Positions 23,222 to 32,212 are shown, counted from the stretch's first letter. The stretch is 38,656 nucleotides of DNA from Actinomycetes bacterium (GCA_021824095.1 JAKALQ010000009.1:1-38656); one strand, 5' to 3'. Notes: a model not told the origin generated them from the letters alone. Numbers and translations are program-made.

Positions 23222-24586
23222 GTGTCCGGCGACACCGCGGTGTCACACGGCGATGCCGTCGTCCCCCGAGTCATCCCCGAACGAGCGCTGCTGCGAGACC
23301 CCGAGCGCTGCGCCCTCGAATGTGACGAGTTGGCCCGGCTGCGCCTCCTCGTCGAGAACTCCACGGATGTTGTGTCGACGGCCACGAACGATGGGCGCCT
23401 CACGTGGGTGTCGGACAGCGTCACAGCGTCCCTCGGGTGGCAGCCGGCGGACCTGGTCGGCCGCTTCCTAGGTGAGTTCGTGCACCCGGATGACTACCAC
23501 CTGCTCGTCGAGGGGCTCCCCGAGCTGCAGGACGGTGGCGCCCCGCGTGCGGAGATCCGCATCCGCGACCATGATGGTGCCGACCACTGGATCAGCCTGC
23601 TCCGGCGGCAGGTGTTCGATGACGCCGGACGTCCGGCGTATCGCATCGGCGGCTGGCGAGAGGTCACCGCAGAGCATGCGGTGCGCGCCGAACTGGCCGC
23701 GTCCCACGCCTTCCAGCGGGCGGTGCTCGATGCCATGCTCGACCCCTATGTGCTGCTCACGCCGGTGCGCGACGCTGCAGGCGACGTGTGTGACTTCCGC
23801 TTCGATGACGTGAACCCGGCCGCGCTTGCCGTGTACGGCATGGCGCGCGAGGTGCTGATCGGGCGCTCGCTCATCGAGCTCCACCCGGCCGTCACCGCCA
23901 CCGGGCTGCTCGACCGCTATCGCGAGGTGCTCACCACGGGGGATGCCCTGTTGCTCGACGACTGGGAGTATCCGGCGGACATCCTCGGCGGCGAACTGCG
24001 TCGGTATGACGTGCGTGCCGTGCGTGTGGGCGACGCAGTGCTGCAGGTGTGGCGTGATGTGACGGATCGGTTCGAGGAGGCCCGGCGCCTGGAGCATCAG
24101 GCGCAGCATGACGGGCTCACCGGCACCCTGAACCACGGCGAGGCCATGCGCCGGCTGGGCTCTGCACTCCATGAGCGACGCACGACGTCCGGGCAGTTGG
24201 CCGTGCTGTTCTGCGACTCCGACAACTTCAAGGAGATCAACGACGGCTTCGGCCATGTGGTCGGCGATCAGGTGCTCGTCGAACTGGCGCAGCGCATCAC
24301 GGCGACCGTGCGGGCCGACGACCTGGTGGCGCGGGTGGGCGGCGATGAGTTCCTCGTCGTCCTCCACGGCATCGATGCTCTGGCGAGTGCCGTGCAGGTG
24401 GCCGAGGGCATCTGCCGCGCGGCGGCGGTCCCCGTCGCCACCGCCTCCGGTGACGTGCGCACGTCGCTCAGCATCGGCGTCGCCCTGGCGCTGCCCGACG
24501 AGTCGCTGGACCACCTGATCGAACGCGCCGATGTCGCCATGTATGCGGCAAAGCGCGCCGGACGCAATCGCGTCCACGTGCTGTAG
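23222..24586 (+). CDS. PAS-PAS-GGDEF diguanylate cyclase
   Basis: A 454-aa soluble signalling protein. PAS 1 (about residues 40-150) has DVVSTATNDGRLTWVSDSVT and a PAC-like end, GRPAYRIGGWREVT. A second, more divergent PAS-like domain spans about 165-285 (FRFDDVNPAALAVYGM). The GGDEF domain (about 290-450) is intact: FCDSDNFKEIND, GGDEF at 373-377 and an RADD inhibitory site five residues before it. GTG 23222 is preferred because GGGAGGG (23209-23215) abuts ATG 23216 and would be too close to it. If transcription starts from TAGAGT, however, the mRNA would be almost leaderless at 23216. The gene is alone between R8 and R9. Confidence 0.93.
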   Translation: MSGDTAVSHGDAVVPRVIPERALLRDPERCALECDELARLRLLVENSTDVVSTATNDGRLTWVSDSVTASLGWQPADLVGRFLGEFVHPDDYHLLVEGLPELQDGGAPRAEIRIRDHDGADHWISLLRRQVFDDAGRPAYRIGGWREVTAEHAVRAELAASHAFQRAVLDAMLDPYVLLTPVRDAAGDVCDFRFDDVNPAALAVYGMAREVLIGRSLIELHPAVTATGLLDRYREVLTTGDALLLDDWEYPADILGGELRRYDVRAVRVGDAVLQVWRDVTDRFEEARRLEHQAQHDGLTGTLNHGEAMRRLGSALHERRTTSGQLAVLFCDSDNFKEINDGFGHVVGDQVLVELAQRITATVRADDLVARVGGDEFLVVLHGIDALASAVQVAEGICRAAAVPVATASGDVRTSLSIGVALALPDESLDHLIERADVAMYAAKRAGRNRVHVL

Positions 24587-24651
24587 TCGACGTCCCAACC
24601 GGGCGGGCGCAACACCCACCCGCACCGGGCGCGCCCGTGCCCACCCCAACG

Positions 24652-24707
24652 CGATCTGTTGTTGTGGGCCCGAATATCGCCAGATTCGGCTCCAAAACAA
24701 CAGATCG
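24652..24707. repeat. 56-bp palindromic element, copy R9
   Basis: The inner arms mismatch at positions 13, 17 and 18. The centre ATATCGCCAGAT puts it in the same direction as R8, opposite to R3-R5. It lies between the convergent PAS-GGDEF and lacZ genes. Confidence 0.94.
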
Positions 24708-24733
24708 CGGGAGGGGGGAGGGGCGCTGGGCAC

Positions 24734-27679
24734 TCAGGGCTGGGCGGGGAGGACGCGCTCCAGGGTCCAGGTCCACTCGTAGGTGCCGGGGCCGACGCGG
24801 TAGGCGTCGAGCGTGTCCGGGCCGCAGCTCGCGGTGCCGACGCCGCGGTGGGCGGCATCGAGATGCACCACGACGCCCTCCACGGGCACCAGGTCGACGT
24901 TGTGCCCGGTGTCCGCGAGCATCGCATCCGTGAAGCGCGACACCGACATGTGCCGGGGAGCGTCGTTGCTGATGCGCCATGCCCCTGCCGGGCCGGACAC
25001 CTGCATCCACTGCACGCGCTGGCGTGCCCCGTTCTCCTGCGGACGGATGTAGTCGGTGTGCAGGCCGTCGACGTCACTCGACCACAGGCCGACGCGGGCG
25101 AGGTCGCGATCCGGGTAGGTCTCGTGCGGCCCGCTGCCGAACCACGTGATCTGCTCCGGTGAGGGCAGCACCACCTCGATGCCGACACGGGCAAGGTCAT
25201 GCAGGGCAGCGGGCACCGTCACCTGTTCGTGCACGCGCACGCCGTGCGTCGTGTGCACGATGGTGCGGTGGTGCGTCACCACCTCGCCGCTGCCGGTGTT
25301 GAGGGTGCGCTCCAGACGATCACCGTTGCGATGCTCGTCGACCATGGAGAGCGTGCGCAGTCCCAGCGCCTCCCACTGCCGGGCCAGGCCACCGATGCGA
25401 TCGTTGTCCGTGGGTGCACGCCACAGTGACAGTCGTGCGGCGCCGGCGATGTCGGCGAGGCGTTGACGCTCATCCTCGGCGGGTGTCGACGGGGTGCCGG
25501 CCGCGCGTGCCTGCAGCGGTGCCGCGGCCGAGACATCCCCGAACTGTGCCCAGCCCACCTCGTGGTCGGCATGCGCCCACGGCGTCGCCGCTCGCATGCG
25601 GATCGAGCAGGTCACGAGCACGGCATCCGCGACGGGCAGCACCACCTCCGCGGCATCCCGCGGTGCGATGGCCGGCACAGCGATGCGTCCCGTCTCGACG
25701 CTGCCGTCAGCACGCAGCGCGTGCCACACGAGGTCGAGGTCGTCAGCGGTGACGAACCAGCGTCGGTGCTCCAGGCGCATGCGCCCACCACCGAGGTCGT
25801 GCACGCGCAGCGGTGCCGCGAGCTGCAGGAACTCGTGCATCGCCGGCTTCGCCGTGCGGTCGGGGAACATGACGCCGTCGCAGCAGAAGTTGCCGTCGTG
25901 CACGGTCTCACCGAAGTCGCCGCCGTATGCGTGGCGCATGCGTCCGTCGGGCAGGCGCTGCTCGAGCCCGTGGTCCCACATCTCCCAGATGAAGCCACCC
26001 TGCAGCCCTTCGTGGGACTCGATGGCCTCCCAGTACTCGCGCAGCGTGCCGTTGCTGTTGCCCATCGCGTGCGAGTACTCGCACATGATGAGGGGACGGT
26101 CCTGCTGCCCGAGCGTGGCGTGGCGGACGATCGCATGGATCGACGGGTACATGGGGCAGACGACGTCGGTGGCGCGATGGCCGCCGCGCCAGTCGCCGCG
26201 GATGGCGCCCTCGTAGTGCAGCGGGCGCGTGGGGTCGAAGTGCCGCAGCCAGCCGGCCGCCGCGTCATGGTTGGCGCCGTAGCCCGACTCGTTGCCGAGC
26301 GACCACATGATGACCGACGCATGGTGCAGGTCGCGCTCGGCCATGCGGCCCACGCGCGTGACGAAGGCGTTCGTGTAGCGCGGGTCGTCGCAGATGGCGT
26401 CGTAGTAGGCGTGGGCCTCGATGTTGGCCTCATCGACGACATAGAAGCCGAGCTCGTCGGTGAGATCGAGCAGCGCGGGGTCGTTGGGGTAATGGGACGT
26501 GCGGATGGCGTTCACGTTCCAGCGCTTGAGCTCGAGCAGGTCGGCGCGGATGTCGTCGCGGCTCAGCACACGGCCCGTGCGGGGGTGGAAGTCGTGACGG
26601 TTCACGCCGTACAGCAGCACGGGTTGCCCGTTCACGAGCAGCTGGCGACCGACGATGCGGACGTCGCGGAACCCGATCTCGCGCTGGAAGGTCTCTGCCA
26701 CGACGTCCGAGGGGTCGAGCAGGTCCACGCGGATGCCATAGCGCGTCGGTGACTCAGCCGACCACGGCTGCACGCCAGGCACGTGCACGGTGACATCGAC
26801 CTCACCGATGGGCAGGGGCTCCACCTCGCGCAGCCGCGCACCGATCTCCGCGGGGATGTCGCCGTCGGCGTACTCGCCAAGGAAGAACGCCCACGCCGCG
26901 GCGGCCTGCTCCGGCGTGAACTCGGTGTGCTTCGTGGAGCGAGCCACGGGCAGGGCCAGCGTGACCGGCTCCTGCTGCCCGGGCAGCGTGATGCGCAGGC
27001 GGTAGTCGGGCACCGCCTCCCCGTGCGCATAGGCCAGCTTCGCGCGGACGCGCAGGGTGCCCTCGCCGGACCCGAGGTCGAAGCCGGGGGTGAGGTGCAG
27101 GCGCTCGACGTGCGTGCGTGGCGTGCGGAAGAGCGCGACGGACCGGCTGATGCCGCCATGCCACCACTCGTCCTGGTCCTCGATGAAGGATGCGTCCGAC
27201 CACTTCACCACGCGCAGTCGCAGCGTGTTCGCACCGGGACGCAGGTGGCGCGTGATGTCGAAGTCCGACGCGAGGCGCCCGTCCTTCGCCATGCCCACCT
27301 CGACACCATTCACCGAGACGACGAGCAGGCTCTCGAAGCCACCGACGCTGAGCACGATGCGATCAGCGAGCCACTGCTCGGGGATGTCGAGGTCACGCTC
27401 GTAGATGCCCGTGGGGTTCAGGCGCGGTGTCGTCGGCGGGAGCGTGCTGAAGGGCATCTGCACGTTCGTGTACTGGGGGAGGTCCCAGGTGCCCTGCATC
27501 GTCCAGAGTGACGGCACCGGGGCGGTGGCCCAGGTGGACGTCGGCTCGGCATCGGGGGCGTCGAGCAGCTGGAAGCGCCACTCGCCGTCGAGCGGCACGC
27601 AGCGCTCGGCCTCGAGGCCGAGCATGGGCTCGCGACCGATGGCGGTGATCTCCGGCGTCTGCCAGAACTGGGGGAACAT
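24734..27679 (-). CDS. lacZ: Beta-galactosidase, glycoside hydrolase family 2
   Basis: A 981-aa LacZ-type enzyme that hydrolyses lactose and other beta-galactosides in the cytoplasm. Domain order is the jelly-roll sugar-binding domain (about 30-200), the immunoglobulin-like domain, the TIM barrel (about 365-650) and the C-terminal beta-sandwich that completes the active site (from about 700). The acid/base Glu464 is in SLGNESGYG and the nucleophile Glu534 in MCEYSHAMGNS, close to E461 and E537 of the E. coli enzyme. It is the last gene of the transporter operon, 58 nt after the second permease, with AAGGAC before the ATG. It has no signal peptide, so substrate must be imported. R9 lies 26 nt after the stop and may serve as its end. 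Confidence 0.97.
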   Translation of the reverse strand: MFPQFWQTPEITAIGREPMLGLEAERCVPLDGEWRFQLLDAPDAEPTSTWATAPVPSLWTMQGTWDLPQYTNVQMPFSTLPPTTPRLNPTGIYERDLDIPEQWLADRIVLSVGGFESLLVVSVNGVEVGMAKDGRLASDFDITRHLRPGANTLRLRVVKWSDASFIEDQDEWWHGGISRSVALFRTPRTHVERLHLTPGFDLGSGEGTLRVRAKLAYAHGEAVPDYRLRITLPGQQEPVTLALPVARSTKHTEFTPEQAAAAWAFFLGEYADGDIPAEIGARLREVEPLPIGEVDVTVHVPGVQPWSAESPTRYGIRVDLLDPSDVVAETFQREIGFRDVRIVGRQLLVNGQPVLLYGVNRHDFHPRTGRVLSRDDIRADLLELKRWNVNAIRTSHYPNDPALLDLTDELGFYVVDEANIEAHAYYDAICDDPRYTNAFVTRVGRMAERDLHHASVIMWSLGNESGYGANHDAAAGWLRHFDPTRPLHYEGAIRGDWRGGHRATDVVCPMYPSIHAIVRHATLGQQDRPLIMCEYSHAMGNSNGTLREYWEAIESHEGLQGGFIWEMWDHGLEQRLPDGRMRHAYGGDFGETVHDGNFCCDGVMFPDRTAKPAMHEFLQLAAPLRVHDLGGGRMRLEHRRWFVTADDLDLVWHALRADGSVETGRIAVPAIAPRDAAEVVLPVADAVLVTCSIRMRAATPWAHADHEVGWAQFGDVSAAAPLQARAAGTPSTPAEDERQRLADIAGAARLSLWRAPTDNDRIGGLARQWEALGLRTLSMVDEHRNGDRLERTLNTGSGEVVTHHRTIVHTTHGVRVHEQVTVPAALHDLARVGIEVVLPSPEQITWFGSGPHETYPDRDLARVGLWSSDVDGLHTDYIRPQENGARQRVQWMQVSGPAGAWRISNDAPRHMSVSRFTDAMLADTGHNVDLVPVEGVVVHLDAAHRGVGTASCGPDTLDAYRVGPGTYEWTWTLERVLPAQP

Positions 27680-27737
27680 GCGGGTCCTTGTCAGGCGGTG
27701 CGGATGGGACGGCGGCGTGGGCGACGGCCTCAGCCGG

Positions 27738-28607
27738 TCACTCCTTCACCGCACCTGCGGAGAGGCCGTTCTCCCAGAAGCGCTGCAGCAGGAGGAAGGC
27801 GAGCATGAGCGGGATGACGGTGATGAGGGACGCCGTGATGAGCACCACGGGCATGCTGCCGTCGACGAAGCCGCCACCGGCGTTCGCCTGCAGGTTCCAG
27901 ACGGAGAGGCCGACCGTGAGTGGCTGCAGTTCGGCGACGCTCACCATCATGAGGGGGAGCAGGTAGTTGTTCCAGACGCCGATGATCGACAGCAGCAGCA
28001 CGGTCACGAAGCCGGGTGCCAGCATGCGCACCGAGATGTCGCGGAAGATGCGGAACTCACCGGCGCCGTCGATGCGCCCCGCCTCGAGCAGGGTCTGCGG
28101 CACGGCGGAGTCGCAGTAGACGCGCATGAGGTAGACGCCGATGGGGCTCACGAGCGACGGCAGGATGACGGCCCAGGTGGTGTTCACGAGGTGGAACTTC
28201 ACGAACATCAGGTACGTGGGGAGGGCGAGTGCCGTCGTCGGCACCATGATGGTGACGAGCACCAGGCCGAACAGCAGGTTGCTGCCGCGGAAGCGGTACT
28301 TGGAGAAGCCGTACCCGGTGAGGGTGGAGATGATGGCTGCGCCGAGTGCACCACCGACGGCGTACACGATGGAGTTCTTCGCCCAGTGCAGGAAGATGCC
28401 GTCACTCAGCGTGAAGACCTTGTGCACGTTCTCGAACAGCGAGAACGGCGAGGCGAACCACATGCCGAAGCTGTTGTAAAGGCTGCTCATGCTCTTCGTG
28501 GAGGCGACCACGAGCCAAAACAGGGGGATGAGGAAGTAGGCGGCCGCCACGAGCATCATGAGCTGCAGCAGCTTGCTGTTCTTCTGCACAGCGCGCTTGG
28601 AGGCCAT
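27738..28607 (-). CDS. Sugar ABC transporter permease (MalG type)
   Basis: A 289-aa inner-membrane permease of the carbohydrate family 1 systems, with six predicted helices. The ATPase-docking loop is EAGRIDGAGEFRIFRDISVRM (about residues 187-207; Gly and Asp of the EAA motif in place). Its ATG overlaps the stop of the upstream permease by one base. No ATP-binding gene belongs to the operon, so it should use a shared MsiK-type ATPase encoded elsewhere. Confidence 0.94.
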   Translation of the reverse strand: MASKRAVQKNSKLLQLMMLVAAAYFLIPLFWLVVASTKSMSSLYNSFGMWFASPFSLFENVHKVFTLSDGIFLHWAKNSIVYAVGGALGAAIISTLTGYGFSKYRFRGSNLLFGLVLVTIMVPTTALALPTYLMFVKFHLVNTTWAVILPSLVSPIGVYLMRVYCDSAVPQTLLEAGRIDGAGEFRIFRDISVRMLAPGFVTVLLLSIIGVWNNYLLPLMMVSVAELQPLTVGLSVWNLQANAGGGFVDGSMPVVLITASLITVIPLMLAFLLLQRFWENGLSAGAVKE

Positions 28608-29497
28608 CAGGATTCCTTCCGGTTGCGTGCGACGAGCCGCAGGGCGCCCGACATGATGATGACGACGAAGCCGAGCAGGAACGACAGCGCGGCGGCGTAG
28701 TTCTGGTCGAGGCTCGTGAAGGACGTGGAGTACGCGTAGATGTTCGGCGTGTACGAGTTGTTGAACACCATGGGCGCGATGTTCGCGAGGTTGTACGGCT
28801 CGGTGAACAGCTGGAAGCTGCCGATGACCGAGAAGAGCACGGTGAGGAAGATGGCGGGCCGGAGGGCGGGCAGCTTGATGCTCCAGGCGATGCGGATGGC
28901 ACCGGCACCATCGACGGCTGCGGCCTCATAGAGGTCGGTGGAGATCGACTTGAGCGCGGCGTACAGGATGATCATGTTGTAGCCCGCGAACTCCCACGTC
29001 ACGATGTTCGCGAGTGACGGCAGGGCGAGCGTGGAGCTCAGGAAGTTGATCTTGGGGATCGGCAGGAACTGCGACAGCTGCGCCTCGAGGCCGAAGTTGG
29101 GGCCGTACAGGTAGCCCCAGATGACCGAGCTCACGACTGCGGGGACGGCGTATGGCAGGAACGCGATGATGCGGTACACCTTCGCGCCCCGGAGCTTGCC
29201 GCTGTCGATGGCGAGGGCCAGCGAGATCGACAGGATGAGCATCACGGGGACCTGGAGGAAGAAGAACGCCGCCACGTGCCCGAGGCCGGACCGGAACGCC
29301 GGGTCGACAAGCGCCTTGGCGTAGTTCGCGAAGCCCACGAAGTGATTGCCACCCACCAGCGTCTGCTTCCACACGCTCAGGTATCCGGCGTAGAACAGCG
29401 GCGTCATGAAGAGGGTGACGAACACCAAGAGGAAGGGAGCGATGAAGAGGAGGCCGGCGCGCTCCCGATTGCGGCCGCCGCGTGGTTGCCTTGCCAT
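28607..29497 (-). CDS. Sugar ABC transporter permease (MalF type)
   Basis: A 296-aa permease with six helices. The docking loop is EAAAVDGAGAIRIAWSIKLPA (about residues 206-226). ATG 29497 (MARQPRG) was taken in place of an upstream frame because it follows GGAGGC and begins a normal basic N-terminus. It pairs with the MalG-type partner to form the channel. A 13-bp hairpin lies between it and the binding-protein gene. Confidence 0.94.
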   Translation of the reverse strand: MARQPRGGRNRERAGLLFIAPFLLVFVTLFMTPLFYAGYLSVWKQTLVGGNHFVGFANYAKALVDPAFRSGLGHVAAFFFLQVPVMLILSISLALAIDSGKLRGAKVYRIIAFLPYAVPAVVSSVIWGYLYGPNFGLEAQLSQFLPIPKINFLSSTLALPSLANIVTWEFAGYNMIILYAALKSISTDLYEAAAVDGAGAIRIAWSIKLPALRPAIFLTVLFSVIGSFQLFTEPYNLANIAPMVFNNSYTPNIYAYSTSFTSLDQNYAAALSFLLGFVVIIMSGALRLVARNRKES

Positions 29498-29527
29498 GGA
29501 TGCCTCCAAGTCCGTGTTGGGGTGGGT

Positions 29528-29557
29528 GTGGGGAGGGCGCCGGAGCGCCCTCCCCAC
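29528..29557 (-). terminator. Intra-operon hairpin after the binding-protein gene
   Basis: A 13-bp stem (29528-29540 with 29545-29557, one end G-C pair) closes on a CGGA tetraloop, 8 nt past the stop codon of the binding protein. In such operons a hairpin here protects or partly ends the transcript, making more binding protein than permease. Confidence 0.8.
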
Positions 29558-29564
29558 GATTCCG

Positions 29565-30914
29565 TCAGTGGGTGACGGTGAATCCCTGGTCGACCGCGTA
29601 CGAGACGAGGCTCGACTGCAGCTGCTTCACTGCGCCGGGCACATCGCCCTTGTTCACGATGGCCGAGGCCAGGATGTTCTGCCACTCGGTGTAGACCTCG
29701 TCCTGGAACGGGCTCCACTTGTAGTCCTTCGCGACCGTGTTGCTGATCTGACCGAAGAGCTGGTTGACCTTCTGGCCACCGAAGAAGGCGACCGAGGAGT
29801 TCTGCCAGGCCTTGTTGCCCAGGATGATCTTGGCAGCGGGGAACTGGAACTGCTCCGTGCTCAGCATCATCGCGGTCTTCGGGTTGCTGTTGAGGAACTC
29901 AGCGAACTGCGCGGCGGCGATGGGGTTCTTGGTCGTGCGGAGCACGACGTCGGACGAACCACCCCAGTTGCCGGCAACCTGCTTGCCCGACGCGGACCAC
30001 TGCGGCATCGGCGCGACACGCCAGTTGCCAGCCGTGCTCTTCGCGTTGTCGGCCATGAAGCCAGCACCCCACGCGGCCGTCGGCCACGTCGCGTACTTGC
30101 CCGAGTTCCAACCGGCGTACCAGTCGTTGTTCCAGGCCGGATCGGTGGCGACGACGCCGTCCTTCACGAGGCCGGCCCAGTAGTTGGCGACCTTCTGCGA
30201 GTTGGCGTCATCGGTGGCGATCTTCACCGTGCTCGTGCCCTTGATGCCGAACGGGCGGCTGCCGGCCTGCCAGAGGAGGCCGTTCCACCAACCACCGTCG
30301 TTGCCGGTGAAATCGGCGAGGTAGACGTTCGGGTCAGCGGCGTGCAGCTTGTGGGCCGCCGCGGCGAACTCGTCCCACGTCTTCGGCACGGAGATGCCGT
30401 ACTTGTCGAAGATGTCCTTGCGGTACAGCAGACCCATCGGGCCGGTGTCCTGCGGGACGCCGTAGATCTGGCCCTTGGGGCCGCTCACCTGCGACACGGT
30501 CCAGTCGACGAACTTCTTGCGGAAGTCCTTGCTCACGTAGGGCGAGATGTCGAGCAGCGCCTTGAGGGCGACGAAGGTGGGGATGTACTGGTACTCAACC
30601 TGGGCGACGTCCGGCAGACCGGAGCCGGAGAGCGCACCGGCGCGGAGCTTCTGGTAGTGCGGGCCGCCCTGGCCGACGTTCAGGACCTTCACGTGGATCT
30701 TCGGGTACTTCTTCTCGAAGACCTTGACCTCGTCCTGGATGTTGCCGACCCAGGTCCAGAACGTCAGCGTCGTCGGCGTGTTCATCGCCTTGGCGATCTG
30801 CGCCGGCGTCGGGCCGGACGCAGCAGTTGCGGGCGCGGGCGCCAGCGCCACGCCCGCGCTGAGGAGACCGACGCTCGTCGCGAGGCCGATCACCTTCCTC
30901 ACTTGCTTCTTCAT
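29565..30914 (-). CDS. Galactoside ABC transporter, substrate-binding protein
   Basis: A 449-aa family 1 extracellular sugar-binding protein. The signal peptide is MKKQVRKVIGLATSVGLLSA followed by GVALAPAPATA, with cleavage before ASG and no lipobox cysteine. The mature part has TLTFWTWVGNIQDEVKVFEK (the first strand and helix), PDVAQVEYQYIP, GQIYGVPQDTGPMGLLYRKD and the aromatic-rich NDWYAGWNSGKYATWPTAAW that lines sugar sites. ATG 30914 follows AAAGGGTG; the longer frame is unsupported. It is the first gene of the operon with the two permeases and lacZ, so lactose, galacto-oligosaccharides or melibiose-type sugars are likely ligands. A LacI operator and TTGACG-N18-CACAAT promoter lie upstream. 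Confidence 0.93.
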   Translation of the reverse strand: MKKQVRKVIGLATSVGLLSAGVALAPAPATAASGPTPAQIAKAMNTPTTLTFWTWVGNIQDEVKVFEKKYPKIHVKVLNVGQGGPHYQKLRAGALSGSGLPDVAQVEYQYIPTFVALKALLDISPYVSKDFRKKFVDWTVSQVSGPKGQIYGVPQDTGPMGLLYRKDIFDKYGISVPKTWDEFAAAAHKLHAADPNVYLADFTGNDGGWWNGLLWQAGSRPFGIKGTSTVKIATDDANSQKVANYWAGLVKDGVVATDPAWNNDWYAGWNSGKYATWPTAAWGAGFMADNAKSTAGNWRVAPMPQWSASGKQVAGNWGGSSDVVLRTTKNPIAAAQFAEFLNSNPKTAMMLSTEQFQFPAAKIILGNKAWQNSSVAFFGGQKVNQLFGQISNTVAKDYKWSPFQDEVYTEWQNILASAIVNKGDVPGAVKQLQSSLVSYAVDQGFTVTH

Positions 30915-31036
30915 GTGCACCCTTTCTCGGTGTTGGCATGTGGCGCGGTGCCCCTGGTCGGCAGACCTGAGCGTCCGTGCGACCGGCCGTGGGCCAGGGA
31001 CTGGCCCCCTGCGGTCTCGCGAGCCGCGCCCTCCGC

Positions 31037-31056
31037 GTTTGGCAACGTTCACATTC
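31037..31056 (-). promoter_or_regulatory. Second, imperfect LacI-type site in the binding-protein leader
   Basis: An AACGTT core (31044-31049) is flanked by TTTGGC and CACATT, giving partial dyad symmetry like the perfect site upstream. It lies in the leader, downstream of the predicted start. Confidence 0.4.
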
Positions 31057-31101
31057 GTGCCGTGCCGTGGCCTCGGGGAGCGAGGTTGTGCGATGAGCGG
31101 A

Positions 31102-31131
31102 ATTGTGAGGGTGAACAGAATCGAACGTCAA
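31102..31131 (-). promoter_or_regulatory. Promoter of the transporter-lacZ operon
   Basis: On the minus strand TTGACG (31131-31126), an 18-bp spacer and CACAAT (31107-31102). Transcription from near 31095 gives a leader of about 180 nt. The -35 box is 4 bp from the 20-bp operator. Confidence 0.5.
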
Positions 31132-31135
31132 CGGG

Positions 31136-31155
31136 TTTTGATAACGTTATCAAAA
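31136..31155. promoter_or_regulatory. Perfect 20-bp LacI-family operator
   Basis: TTTTGATAACGTTATCAAAA is a perfect palindrome with the central CG and AACGTT core usual for LacI-family operators. It lies between the LacI gene stop and the binding-protein gene, beside the -35 box. It is strikingly AT-rich against the surrounding GC-rich DNA. Confidence 0.88.
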
Positions 31156-31204
31156 TGTGACGGGCCCGCGATCGAACCGTAACCGGGGGCGCGGTCGACG
31201 GTGC

Positions 31205-32212
31205 TCAGTCGCGGTCGGACGGCGGCGCCGAGCTGGCGCGTACGCGCAGCGACGGCGTCACGAGGATGCGCTCGTCGGGGGCGGTGCCCTCCTCGACGAG
31301 TCGGATGAGGGTCTCCATGCACAGCTCGCCCAGGGCGGCGAAGTTCTGGTTCACCGAGGTGAGCGCGGGCATGAAGTAGGGGGACTCGGGGCTGTCGTCA
31401 TAGCCGACGATGCTGAGATCGGACGGCACCGAGCGGCCCGCGTCGGCCGCCGCCTTGAGGGCGCCGAGTGCCATGCTGTCGTTGGCGGCGAAGATGGCGG
31501 TGGCATCGGTGGCCTCGAGGATCTCGCGGGCCGCGTCGTACCCGGACTGGGGGGTCCAGTCACCGCGCCACAGCAGGTCGTCGCGCAGACCGTGCTCGCG
31601 CAGCACCTCGCGCCAGACGAGCACACGGCCGTCGGCGTCGAACCAGCCCTGGGAGCCCGAGATCTGGGCGATGCGGGTATGGCCGAGCTCGATGAGGTGC
31701 CCGATGAGGCGGCGCACGCCCGTGACATCGTCGATGCCGACGGCTGGCTTCGAGGGCGAGCCGAGCGACGTGACGAACAGGAGCGGTGGGGTGCGCGGCG
31801 GCAGGTCGATGAGCGGCTGGGCCACGAGCTGCGGGGTGTCGACGACGATGCCGTCCACGCCGTGCCGGGCCACCTCCTGCACGACCTCGGCGATCGCGTC
31901 GGCGGTGATGTCGGCGGCCGTGGCGACGTGCACCGCGTAGCCCCGCTCGCGGGCGGCGCCCTGCACCGCGTGCAGCACGGAGGCCGGGCCGAAGTAGGTG
32001 ACGTCGTAGCTCACGATGCCGATGGTGCCGGTGCGTCCGGTGACGAGGGCGCGGGCGGCGCGGTTCGGCACGTAGCCGAGCTCGTCGAGGGCCTGCTGCA
32101 CGCGGGCCCGGGTGCTCGGACGCACGCTGGCATGCCCGTTGATGACGCGGGAGACGGTCTGCGCCGACACACCGCTCACCCGAGCGACGTCGATGACTGA
32201 AGGTCCGCGCAT
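31205..32212 (-). CDS. LacI-family repressor of galactoside genes
   Basis: A 335-aa LacI/GalR-type regulator. The helix-turn-helix and hinge read PSVIDVARVSGVSAQTVSRV (about residues 4-23) and VPNRAARAL (about 48-56). A periplasmic-binding-protein-like effector domain follows (about 60-330), with AIFAANDSMALGALKA and LSIVGYDDSPES. ATG 32212 aligns exactly with the E. coli LacI start; GTG 32221, three codons upstream, is possible. It is divergent from the alpha-galactosidase and upstream of the transporter operon. An AACGTT site (32223-32242) touches its own start region, and the perfect operator lies in front of the next operon. The inducer is probably a galactoside (inference). Confidence 0.94.
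   Translation of the reverse strand: MRGPSVIDVARVSGVSAQTVSRVINGHASVRPSTRARVQQALDELGYVPNRAARALVTGRTGTIGIVSYDVTYFGPASVLHAVQGAARERGYAVHVATAADITADAIAEVVQEVARHGVDGIVVDTPQLVAQPLIDLPPRTPPLLFVTSLGSPSKPAVGIDDVTGVRRLIGHLIELGHTRIAQISGSQGWFDADGRVLVWREVLREHGLRDDLLWRGDWTPQSGYDAAREILEATDATAIFAANDSMALGALKAAADAGRSVPSDLSIVGYDDSPESPYFMPALTSVNQNFAALGELCMETLIRLVEEGTAPDERILVTPSLRVRASSAPPSDRD

Noticed and set aside
24734-27679. Large open frames on the + strand within lacZ
   Set aside because: Codon-bias shadows; no domain content and no ribosome sites, while lacZ is complete with both catalytic glutamates.
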